The position numbers and the translations under genes are program-made. From the NCBI GenBank assembly GCA_016197345.1, contig JACPVY010000274.1, positions 1-5,384 of the forward strand: a stretch of 5,384 nucleotides of DNA, written 5' to 3'. This DNA comes from Burkholderiales bacterium (lineage in GTDB: Bacteria > Pseudomonadota > Gammaproteobacteria > Burkholderiales > Burkholderiaceae_D). The notes beneath the pieces were generated by a model, which was not told the origin of the DNA, searched no databases, and was given only the letters and a program-made list of their open reading frames with translations. Below are positions 1 through 5,384 of the stretch, in pieces. The number at the start of each line of letters is the position of its first letter. The first letter of the stretch is position 1.

Positions 1-29
1 GACCCCGCCTAGCCAATTAGCGCGCCAAC

Positions 30-989
30 TCACTCGTGCAAACAACTGAATTGCCCATCTTTTGCCAGCCGATAACGAGCAAAGTCGCGCGCCACAATCA
101 GATTGCCGTGGTAATGCGCACGCGCTTCTTGTTCGATGTCTGCAATCGAAGGCGAGCGGCTGGCATCATTTTGATAGCGTGGGCTGAAATGCGTAAGCAC
201 TAAATTGGCTAGGCCGATTTCTTCGGCAAATTCCGCTACTTGCTGCGCCGAGCTATGTTGGACTTGCGCACCCACTTTCAGCCAAACATCGTGGCAATAT
301 GTCGCTTCATGCACCAGCACTTGAGCGTGCGCGCACACCTCGCGTAGCAATTGCACTTGATCGTTATCGCCCCCGACCACGATGCGGCGTGCACTATGCG
401 GGTAGTGCAGGTAATCGGCGGCGTGCAAGGTTTGTCCCTGATAGCTGACATCCTGCCCGCGTTGCAATTGGCCCCAGATTTGGCCTTGCGGAATATTCGC
501 CGCTTGCAGCTTGGCGGCATCAAGCGTCGGCCGTTGAATTTCGGTGAAGCAACAGGCATACGATGGCACCCGGTGCGACAGGGGGATGCTCTCTAACCGC
601 AATTCATCGTTTTGCCAGCCGGTGAAATCTTCGACGGCAAAAAATTGCAGCTTGAAGGATAGATGTAATTCAGTATGCTCTTGCGTCGCCTGTAGCCAGT
701 TCCACACGGCACGCGGCGCAATGAACGGCAAATCTGCGGTGCGTCCAGCCATGGTCGCGCTGGCCAAAAAGCCCGGCAAACCGTAGCAATGATCGCCATG
801 CAAATGCGTAATGAAAATTGCTTGTAGCGTATGAAAAGAAAGGTGGGTGTATTGCACTTGATGTTGCGTCGCCTCGCCGCAATCGACCAAAAACCAACCC
901 TTGCCATTGTCGGCCATGACTGCTAGGGCCGTCACATTGCGTTCTTTGCTAGGGACACCGGAACTGGTGCCGAGAAAAAGTAATTCCAT
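30..989 (-). CDS. rnz: Ribonuclease Z (tRNA 3'-processing endonuclease, metallo-beta-lactamase fold)
   Basis: This 319-residue cytoplasmic protein belongs to the RNase Z/RNase BN (ElaC) family, zinc-dependent nucleases that cut the 3' trailer from precursor tRNAs. Visible motifs: the N-terminal start ELLFLGTSSGVPSKERN, with the family PxKxRN signature at P13-N18; the metal-binding HxHxDH at H62, H64, D66 and H67; H139 in PLSH; D208 in GGD; the HEAT motif at 227-230; and the last metal ligand H267 in THFSPRY. The HST motif of the family reads HSS (245-247). Residues about 150-200 probably form the substrate-gripping arm. The length fits the family (E. coli and B. subtilis proteins are just over 300 residues). 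The start at 989 is preceded by a weak GAG-type ribosome site, and the LFLGTSSGVP block begins at once, so no earlier start is needed. Transcribed divergently from the glycine-zipper gene. Only 29 bases follow its stop inside the window and they show no clear terminator. Family assignment is firm; which activity dominates (endo- or exonuclease) cannot be seen. Confidence 0.95.
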   Translation of the reverse strand: MELLFLGTSSGVPSKERNVTALAVMADNGKGWFLVDCGEATQHQVQYTHLSFHTLQAIFITHLHGDHCYGLPGFLASATMAGRTADLPFIAPRAVWNWLQATQEHTELHLSFKLQFFAVEDFTGWQNDELRLESIPLSHRVPSYACCFTEIQRPTLDAAKLQAANIPQGQIWGQLQRGQDVSYQGQTLHAADYLHYPHSARRIVVGGDNDQVQLLREVCAHAQVLVHEATYCHDVWLKVGAQVQHSSAQQVAEFAEEIGLANLVLTHFSPRYQNDASRSPSIADIEQEARAHYHGNLIVARDFARYRLAKDGQFSCLHE

Positions 990-1055
990 CGTTATCTCAA
1001 TAAAAGTAGGGCTGCACTGTTTCTACAGGCTAGCCACAAGAAAGTAAAATTTAGC

Positions 1056-1077
1056 GTACAATTTCTTACAATTGTAC
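1056..1077. promoter_or_regulatory. Candidate operator/promoter element: perfect inverted repeat in a divergent intergenic region
   Basis: GTACAATT at 1056-1063 is repeated as its exact reverse complement AATTGTAC at 1070-1077, with a 6-nt spacer. Within it, TACAATT occurs twice in direct orientation, 10 bp apart (1057 and 1067), and TACAATTGTA at 1067-1076 is itself a perfect palindrome. The element lies about 70 bp upstream of the glycine-zipper start and 66 bp upstream of the rnz start, where a dimeric regulator could act on both genes. TACAAT also resembles a -10 box (5 of 6) in the plus direction, but I find no convincing -35 at the right distance. TTGTAA on the minus strand (1071-1066) is a weak -35-like hexamer for rnz. 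A binding site is inferred, not shown. Confidence 0.4.
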
Positions 1078-1136
1078 TAAGTTTCGTGTCTGCAATTTGC
1101 ATCAACCTAACGTTTAGGCACGAACCATCTCTGATC

Positions 1137-1140
1137 GGAG
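1137..1140 (+). promoter_or_regulatory. Ribosome binding site of the glycine-zipper gene
   Basis: GGAG lies 7 nt upstream of the ATG at 1148. This is a good Shine-Dalgarno match and spacing, and it supports that start, which is also followed directly by a signal peptide. Confidence 0.75.
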
Positions 1141-1147
1141 TTTCGCC

Positions 1148-1771
1148 ATGAATGCCATCAATACCTTTTTCGCGAGTTGCCTCGCCAGCCTTGCACTATG
1201 CTTACTTCCCGCCGCTCACGCCAGTGCACATGACCATGACGAACATCACGACCGTGGTCACCATTATGGTGAATGCAAACATCACCACCATCATAAACAT
1301 CACCGCTGCTACGAAGACTATCCGCAAACCCGCGTTGTCACCCAATATGTACCCGTTCCTGTCACGCAAGTGACCCAAGTCACGCGCGTCGTTCCGGCGC
1401 CGCAAGTGGTGACAACTTACACCAATACCGTCTGCATGAATTGCGGTGTGGTGCAAAGTGTCAATACGATTACGGTACCAGCTGGCACCACTGGCACCGG
1501 TGCTGTGACTGGCGCCGTGGTGGGTGGTTTGCTGGGTAACCAGATTGGCGGTGGCGATGGCCGAAAACTAGCAACCGTGGCTGGCGTAGTGACCGGTGGC
1601 TTAGTCGGCAATGAAATTGAGCGTCAAAACAGCCGTGCCTATAATCGTTATGACGTCAAAATTCGGATGGATAACGGCAGCATCGTCAGCTATAGCTTTG
1701 ATCAAGTGCCAAGCTGGCATCGTGGTGAAAAGGTCTGGGTAGAAAATGGCCAAATTAGCCGTCGGCGCTAA
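1148..1771 (+). CDS. Exported His-rich glycine-zipper (2TM/17 kDa antigen-like) envelope protein
   Basis: This 207-residue protein has a Sec signal peptide (hydrophobic core about residues 7-22, cleavage probably after A25 or A27 at AHA/ASA). No convincing lipobox is present: C18 is preceded by LAL and C11 comes too early, so it is probably not a lipoprotein. The mature N-terminus is very histidine-rich, with 13 His between 28 and 52 including a run of five at 45-49, plus C43 and C54. Next comes a Val/Thr/Gln-rich linker (62-90) with VTQ repeats, then a CxxC pair (C96, C99). A glycine zipper of the 2TM/Rick_17kDa type follows (about 117-156: repeated GxxxG-like steps, GLLGNQIGGG, then GLVGNEIE). 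A small C-terminal domain (165-207) resembles the basic beta-rich tail seen in Burkholderiales relatives. Such zippers associate with or insert into membranes. The specific job is unknown; the His and Cys residues suggest metal binding, which is inference. Its last 17 bases overlap the convergent kinase gene. Confidence 0.85.
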   Translation: MNAINTFFASCLASLALCLLPAAHASAHDHDEHHDRGHHYGECKHHHHHKHHRCYEDYPQTRVVTQYVPVPVTQVTQVTRVVPAPQVVTTYTNTVCMNCGVVQSVNTITVPAGTTGTGAVTGAVVGGLLGNQIGGGDGRKLATVAGVVTGGLVGNEIERQNSRAYNRYDVKIRMDNGSIVSYSFDQVPSWHRGEKVWVENGQISRRR

Positions 1772-4034
1772 TCACTGTCTCAAGTTTTTCAGATTGCGCC
1801 TGCCTTAGCGCGGGCGCAGTCAACGGCAGCACCATCCGTACCGTCGTCCCCACCCCTTCTTCGCTGTCGATATCAATTTCCCCACCGAGTAGCGCCGTCA
1901 CTTGGTTATACACGATATGCATCCCTAGGCCATTGCTGCCTTGTCCCATCTTGGTAGTGAAAAAAGGATCAAACACCCGCCCCAAGTGCGCAATGGGGAT
2001 GCCGCAACCATCGTCAGTAAAAACGACTTCCACTTCTTCGTCATTGATAAGCTGGCAGGATAAGGTCATTTTGCCATGATCGCGGTTTTCAAAGCCGTGA
2101 TTGAGGGCATTCGTGATGAAATTGCTCAACGCTTGGCTGACCGCACCGGGGTAGCTGTACATATAAATTTCTGGCTGCAAATGCATTTCTAGCTTGATAT
2201 TGAGATTGCGATACAAGGGCGCGCTAGTGAGCACCATTTCTTCCAATACTTTGCGCAATTCAAAATGGCGCGCCAGATTACTCGCCTGATCGACTGCCAC
2301 CTGCTTAAAGCTCGACACCAATTCAGCAGCCCGCGCCAGATTCGTGACCAGAGCATTGGCGCCATCCAAACCATCACTCAAAAACGTTTCTAGCTCCGAG
2401 CGACGGAGCGTGCGTTCTTCCATCGTGCGCAGCAAGTTTTGTGTGTCGGTGACCATCGAGCTGACCATCGTCATGCTATTGCCTAGCGGCGTATTCAATT
2501 CATGCGCTACACCCGTCACCAGCGAACCGAGCGCCGCCATTTTTTCGGCATGAATCAAATCTTTTTGCATATCTTGTAAGCTATGCAGGGTATGCGCAAG
2601 CTCTTGATTGGTTTGCTCGAGCTTTTGAGTGCGATTTCGCACGCGTTGCTCAAGTTCTTGATTTAAATCACGAATTTCATTTTCGATCAGGCGCTGATTG
2701 GTGATGTCGAGCGGTGAAAAAATCACCATCGTCTGCCCGCCAACACTAAACATGCGGCTCGAAATCAAGCAAGTGATGCGGCTACCATCTTTGTGTTGTA
2801 AATCCACTTCCATTTTTTCCACCACCTCATGCTTATGCAGCAAATGGTGATAGGCCGTGTGCGCATCGTTGGTATGCCAAAGCTGTTGATGCGAGGCCGG
2901 AACCCGCACCAATTCTTCCCGTTCGTAGCCAAATTGATGCAAAAAGACGTGATTTGCTTCGATCAGATAGTCTTTTTCCACATTCAACAAAGCGAGTGGG
3001 AGCGGGGATTGTTGAAACAAGCCGATGAATTTGTTTTCACTTTCGCGCAAACGGGTCTTGTTGTGATGCAGTTTGTTGACATAGTAGGAAAGATAAAACG
3101 TCAACATCCCTAGCAGGGCAATGATGGCGGCGGCAAATAAAATGCGGTCTTGGCTGCGGCTTTTCCACGGCGTCAATATCGTTTCAAGATCGCGGCCATA
3201 GACTGTGGTGATAGGAAAACCGGGAATTTTCCGATACGTGTAGAGCCGGGCTTTTTCGTCATCCAAAAAATCTTCATGCGAAAAACTGCCCTCGGCGTCA
3301 CCGTCTGCCAATTGCTGCAACACGGCAGAAGAGGAAATGTCGCGATTGACATAGCGTGCTTCAAATGGTGAACGCACAATCACAAAACCATTGTTGGCAA
3401 ACAGCGCCGCTGTCGCATCGTTATCTTTTGCAGCCCGGGCATATACCGCGCCGAAATATGACACCCGCACATCGGCACTGATTAAACCTAACCACTTACC
3501 TTGGCGATCAAATAAATTGCGCAATACTGGCATGACCCATTGGCTATCGTAGCGACTTTGAAAGGGATGGCCGATCACGCTATCGAGTGTCTCGGGGTGG
3601 AGTAACAGATATTTGACATCGGGGCGGTTGCTGACGTCGTTGTGATGGGGGGTGAAATCGCGCGAAGTAACCCATGCAACGCCATCGCGGTTGATGAATT
3701 GCAAGGCTTTAATCGCGCCATCATCTAGCACTTTATCGTGGACAAAAGCGCGTAACTGCACTTCATCTTGTGCCATATTGTCGGTATTGCTTTGCACCGC
3801 TTGTGTCACACTGAGGATTTTGCGCTCGGCATCTTGTAGCGTTTGGCTCGCGTGCTCTTGTAATAAACGTACCGCGACTAAGCCATTTTCTCGTTCAGAA
3901 GCGAGTGTCAATTCTTTGTCTTGCACAATTGCCCACCAAGTTTGGGCAACGATGGCCGCTAACGTCAGGCCGAAGAATAGCAAAAGGATAGCCCCGGCAT
4001 TGCGCCGCACCTGCGTAGTGTTGGCTTTATCCAT
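1755..4034 (-). CDS. Membrane sensor histidine kinase with periplasmic Cache (PDC) domain and PAS domain
   Basis: This 759-residue inner-membrane kinase should sense a periplasmic signal and autophosphorylate. Order of parts: TM1 about 13-35; a large periplasmic region 36-297 with PDC/Cache features (an FINRDG strand, SNRPD, and HPFQSRYDSQWVMPVLRN near 156-172); TM2 about 298-319; a PAS domain about 333-447 (ENKFIGLFQQSPLPLALLN); a coiled coil about 448-497 (LEQRVRNRTQKLE); the phosphoacceptor helix with H511 in GVAHELNTPLGN; and a HATPase domain about 590-737. The HATPase shows the N box (N638, N642), G1 box DDGCGIP (674-680), F box FDPFF (688-692) and G2 GSNGLGM (699-705). There is no HAMP domain between TM2 and PAS and no receiver domain. 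All catalytic boxes are intact, so it should be active. No response regulator gene is adjacent, so its partner lies elsewhere. The start is supported by AAGGA 9 nt upstream. The ligand cannot be read from the sequence. Confidence 0.93.
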   Translation of the reverse strand: MDKANTTQVRRNAGAILLLFFGLTLAAIVAQTWWAIVQDKELTLASERENGLVAVRLLQEHASQTLQDAERKILSVTQAVQSNTDNMAQDEVQLRAFVHDKVLDDGAIKALQFINRDGVAWVTSRDFTPHHNDVSNRPDVKYLLLHPETLDSVIGHPFQSRYDSQWVMPVLRNLFDRQGKWLGLISADVRVSYFGAVYARAAKDNDATAALFANNGFVIVRSPFEARYVNRDISSSAVLQQLADGDAEGSFSHEDFLDDEKARLYTYRKIPGFPITTVYGRDLETILTPWKSRSQDRILFAAAIIALLGMLTFYLSYYVNKLHHNKTRLRESENKFIGLFQQSPLPLALLNVEKDYLIEANHVFLHQFGYEREELVRVPASHQQLWHTNDAHTAYHHLLHKHEVVEKMEVDLQHKDGSRITCLISSRMFSVGGQTMVIFSPLDITNQRLIENEIRDLNQELEQRVRNRTQKLEQTNQELAHTLHSLQDMQKDLIHAEKMAALGSLVTGVAHELNTPLGNSMTMVSSMVTDTQNLLRTMEERTLRRSELETFLSDGLDGANALVTNLARAAELVSSFKQVAVDQASNLARHFELRKVLEEMVLTSAPLYRNLNIKLEMHLQPEIYMYSYPGAVSQALSNFITNALNHGFENRDHGKMTLSCQLINDEEVEVVFTDDGCGIPIAHLGRVFDPFFTTKMGQGSNGLGMHIVYNQVTALLGGEIDIDSEEGVGTTVRMVLPLTAPALRQAQSEKLETVISADG

Positions 4035-4043
4035 AGTGGGAAT

Positions 4044-4048
4044 TCCTT
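4044..4048 (-). promoter_or_regulatory. Ribosome binding site of the sensor kinase
   Basis: Read on the minus strand, AAGGA ends 9 nt before the ATG at 4034. It overlaps the 8-bp palindrome CCTTAAGG (4045-4052), so the site could in principle pair with itself between two transcripts, though the palindrome is too short to form a hairpin alone. Confidence 0.65.
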
Positions 4049-4147
4049 AAGGCGGTGCGTTCGGGCTTTGCTACTAGCGGGCACGAGGGGTAAGAGCAGT
4101 GAGGAAAAGGTAACCTCATTCGAAGAACGCTAGGCATTGCTGGGCCA

Positions 4148-4176
4148 ATTATACGATTAAATTTCTGGCATACTAA
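4148..4176 (-). promoter_or_regulatory. Candidate sigma-70 promoter for the sensor kinase
   Basis: On the minus strand TATAAT (4153-4148) matches the -10 consensus in all six bases. The hexamer 17 bp upstream, TTAGTA (4176-4171), matches TTGACA at only three positions, so the promoter would be weak or need an activator. It would start transcription near 4141 and give the kinase a leader of about 107 nt. The -10 match could still be chance in an AT-rich stretch. Confidence 0.45.
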
Positions 4177-4311
4177 GAAAACCGCTGTCCCAACGTGACA
4201 GGGCGTGTTGCAAAAGAAGAGAGACATCGTGCTGCATATAGCTGACATACCGTTGTCGCGCAAAAAAAGCCGTGAATTTGCCTCTGAAAAACATAAAATA
4301 CCTGCGGCTGA

Positions 4312-4338
4312 GCATTTCCCGCATTTTCTGCATTTCCA
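4312..4338 (+). repeat. Three tandem 9-bp units, consensus GCATTTYCH, in the mtnN leader
   Basis: GCATTTCCC (4312-4320), GCATTTTCT (4321-4329) and GCATTTCCA (4330-4338) lie head to tail and end 21 nt before the mtnN ATG. The unit length is exact and the first six bases are identical in all three. It may be a regulator-binding array, a leader element, or a product of replication slippage; the sequence does not decide. Confidence 0.6.
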
Positions 4339-4359
4339 TTAACTTTATCTAATTTCAAT

Positions 4360-5145
4360 ATGAATCTGGCCTCCACCAATCGCATCAAGCTGGGAATTGT
4401 CAGCGCTTTACCGCAAGAACAAGATGGCATCGTCGCCCAAATGCAAGATAAACATGTCGAACAGCATGGCATGCGTAGCTATACCTGCGGCACGCTATGG
4501 GGTATTGATTGCGTTTGTGTGCTGGCACGTATCGGTAAAGTAGGGGCGGCGGCCACGACCACCATGCTGATCGCACAATTTGGCGTTAGCCACATCTTGT
4601 TTACCGGGGTGGCTGGCGGCGCAAGCGAGCATGTCAAGGTTGGCGATATTGTCGTCGCTGGCGACTTGGTGCAACACGATATGGATTGCTCACCGCTCTT
4701 TCCTCGCTATGAAATCCCGCTGACTGGCAAAACCCTGTTTGGTGCTGATGCCGCCTTGAGCGAAACCCTTGCATTAGCGTGCAGCGATTTTCTGCAACAC
4801 GATTTCCCGAACACCATTGCCGCCGAAGAAAAACTGGAATTTGCCTTGCATGCGCCAAAAGTCCATCGCGGCTTAATCGCGAGCGGCGATGAATTCATCA
4901 AAGAACGCGCAAAAATGGCGCAGATTAAAGAAAGTTGGCCGCAATTGCTGGCAGTTGAAATGGAAGGCGCGGCAGTGGCGCAAGTCTGTCACGAATTTGA
5001 TTTACCTTTTGCCGTGATGCGCACCATTTCGGATGGCTCGAATGAAGAATCGGCAGTGGACTTTGTTCGTTTCATCGACAAAGTCGCAGCACGCTATGCC
5101 TACGCCGTGTTGCAGCGCGTGTGTATGCGCTTAGCGCAAGCCTAA
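4360..5145 (+). CDS. mtnN: 5'-methylthioadenosine/S-adenosylhomocysteine nucleosidase
   Basis: This 261-residue cytoplasmic enzyme hydrolyses the N-glycosidic bond of 5'-methylthioadenosine and S-adenosylhomocysteine, releasing adenine. It clears inhibitory by-products of polyamine synthesis and methylation and feeds methionine salvage or the LuxS route. It has the nucleoside phosphorylase fold: KLGIVSALPQEQ at 10-21, with E20 matching catalytic Glu12 of the E. coli enzyme; RIGKVGAA (58-65); TGVAGG (82-87) and VGDIVVAGD (94-102); GLIASGDEFI (171-180); AVEMEGAAVAQVCH (198-211), where E200, M201 and E202 match the E. coli ribose-binding and catalytic residues; and TISDGSN with catalytic D225. 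It is about 30 residues longer than the E. coli protein, partly from a short N-terminal extension and partly from an insertion around 142-165. No Shine-Dalgarno is visible before the ATG at 4360; the leader is AT-rich. The start is nevertheless needed to include E20, since the next in-frame ATG (4441) comes after it. The stop overlaps the start of the next gene. Confidence 0.95.
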   Translation: MNLASTNRIKLGIVSALPQEQDGIVAQMQDKHVEQHGMRSYTCGTLWGIDCVCVLARIGKVGAAATTTMLIAQFGVSHILFTGVAGGASEHVKVGDIVVAGDLVQHDMDCSPLFPRYEIPLTGKTLFGADAALSETLALACSDFLQHDFPNTIAAEEKLEFALHAPKVHRGLIASGDEFIKERAKMAQIKESWPQLLAVEMEGAAVAQVCHEFDLPFAVMRTISDGSNEESAVDFVRFIDKVAARYAYAVLQRVCMRLAQA

Positions 5146-5384
5146 TGGCTGGGGCAGGCATGCAAGCGCCGCATGACGGAACAAGCACGCCAACAGTGTT
5201 GGCCTGTCCCGAATGTGATCTATTGCAGACCGAAGTGGTGTTGCATGCCTATGGTTCAGCCCGTTGCAACCGCTGCCAAGCATTTTTATACCGCGATACG
5301 CCGCACGGTTTAGAGCGGGCCTTGGTTGCAACCGTGTGCAGTATCTTTTTCTACCTGTTGGCCAATCTATTCCCTTTAATCAGC
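5145..5384 (+). CDS. pqiA: PqiA/LetA-family inner-membrane protein, 5' part only
   Basis: The first 80 codons of a gene cut by the right edge of the window. Two CxxC pairs (CPEC at 21-24 and CNRC at 41-44) form the zinc-ribbon-like module of PqiA/LetA proteins. They are followed by the typical Leu-Glu-Arg-Ala lead-in and a first membrane helix (about 58-79) ending in ANLFPLIS, close to the family's An-x-P signature. PqiA/LetA proteins are inner-membrane partners of MCE-domain proteins (PqiB/LetB) that carry lipids between the inner and outer membranes, so an MCE-domain gene is expected downstream; this is inference. The start ATG at 5145 shares its A with the mtnN stop (TAATG), which suggests translational coupling. 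An alternative start is the ATG at 5160 (M6), behind a GGGGCAGG stretch that is too close to be an ideal ribosome site. Full-length family members have about 200 to 400 residues, depending on whether one or two modules are present. Confidence 0.85.
   Translation, partial: MAGAGMQAPHDGTSTPTVLACPECDLLQTEVVLHAYGSARCNRCQAFLYRDTPHGLERALVATVCSIFFYLLANLFPLIS

Larger units (their letters stand above)
4035..4359. other. Divergent intergenic region between sensor kinase and mtnN
   Basis: This 325-bp stretch holds the upstream signals of both flanking genes and no convincing gene. The kinase side has a ribosome site and a consensus -10 box. The mtnN side is AT-rich, with a TAAAAT -10-like hexamer at 4294-4299 (plus, 5 of 6) but only a poor -35 at the expected place, followed by a 9-bp tandem repeat. 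A weak 5-bp inverted repeat, CTGTC/GACAG, sits at 4185-4189 and 4197-4201. A run of seven A follows at 4262-4268. Open frames of 60-99 codons cross it on the minus strand, but they lack ribosome sites and recognisable domains. No RNA gene or terminator is evident. Confidence 0.6.

Noticed and set aside
1..29. Possible terminator downstream of rnz
   Set aside because: Only 29 bases are available; no clear GC-rich stem followed by a T run is present on the minus strand.
1111..1140. Small hairpins near the glycine-zipper ribosome site (CCTAA/TTAGG at 1106-1118, CTC/GAG around 1130-1140) as a riboswitch
   Set aside because: Stems of 3-5 bp are within chance expectation and match no known riboswitch core.
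1165..1203. Lipoprotein signal in the glycine-zipper protein
   Set aside because: The cysteines at residues 11 and 18 do not fit a lipobox (small residue missing at -1, or too close to the N-terminus); a normal signal peptidase I site at AHA/ASA fits better.
1361..1383. Alternating GTCAC / GTGAC units (GTCAC-N4-GTGAC-N4-GTCAC) that look like an operator or hairpins
   Set aside because: They fall inside the coding region exactly where VTQVTQVT is encoded, so the pattern follows from Val-Thr codons.
4027..4263. 78-codon minus-strand frame running into the kinase start, as a possible leader peptide
   Set aside because: Needs a TTG start without a ribosome site and crosses the likely kinase promoter; nothing protein-like is recognisable in it.
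4173..4472. 99-codon minus-strand open frame (Cys-rich start) antisense to the 5' end of mtnN
   Set aside because: Overlaps a well-supported gene on the opposite strand, has no ribosome site and shows no recognisable domain; it is a shadow frame.

Overview
The window looks like an ordinary chromosomal segment of a Gram-negative bacterium, most likely a betaproteobacterium (Burkholderiales or Neisseriales) of moderate GC content, roughly half by eye. This rests on the kinds of genes present: a periplasmic Cache-type sensor kinase, a CxxC plus glycine-zipper envelope protein of a type common in Burkholderiales, and a PqiA/LetA-family inner-membrane protein. The exact genus cannot be fixed from the sequence alone. 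There are no rRNA or tRNA genes, insertion sequences, CRISPR arrays or phage genes.

Layout. Positions 30-989 (minus) encode a ribonuclease Z (tRNA 3'-end endonuclease) with its full metal-binding motif set. A 158-bp divergent intergenic region (990-1147) follows and holds a perfect 8-bp inverted repeat that overlaps a 10-bp-spaced direct repeat, a candidate operator or promoter. Positions 1148-1771 (plus) encode a secreted or envelope glycine-zipper protein with an unusual histidine-rich N-terminus. Its 3' end overlaps by 17 bp the 3' end of a convergent 759-residue membrane sensor histidine kinase (1755-4034, minus), which has no response regulator beside it.

A 325-bp divergent intergenic region (4035-4359) separates the kinase from the next pair. 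It contains a consensus -10 box facing the kinase and a 9-bp tandem triplication close to the start of the next gene. Positions 4360-5145 (plus) encode 5'-methylthioadenosine/S-adenosylhomocysteine nucleosidase (mtnN). Its stop codon overlaps by one base (TAATG) the likely start of a PqiA/LetA-family protein that runs off the right edge after 80 codons.

How they fit together. The genes do not form one pathway. They cover RNA processing, envelope structure, environmental sensing, SAM-byproduct recycling and envelope lipid transport. The only likely operon in view is mtnN-pqiA. No clear new biological system is visible. The most distinctive items are the repeat element at 1056-1077, the His-rich head of the glycine-zipper protein, the overlapping convergent ends, and the mtnN-pqiA coupling.
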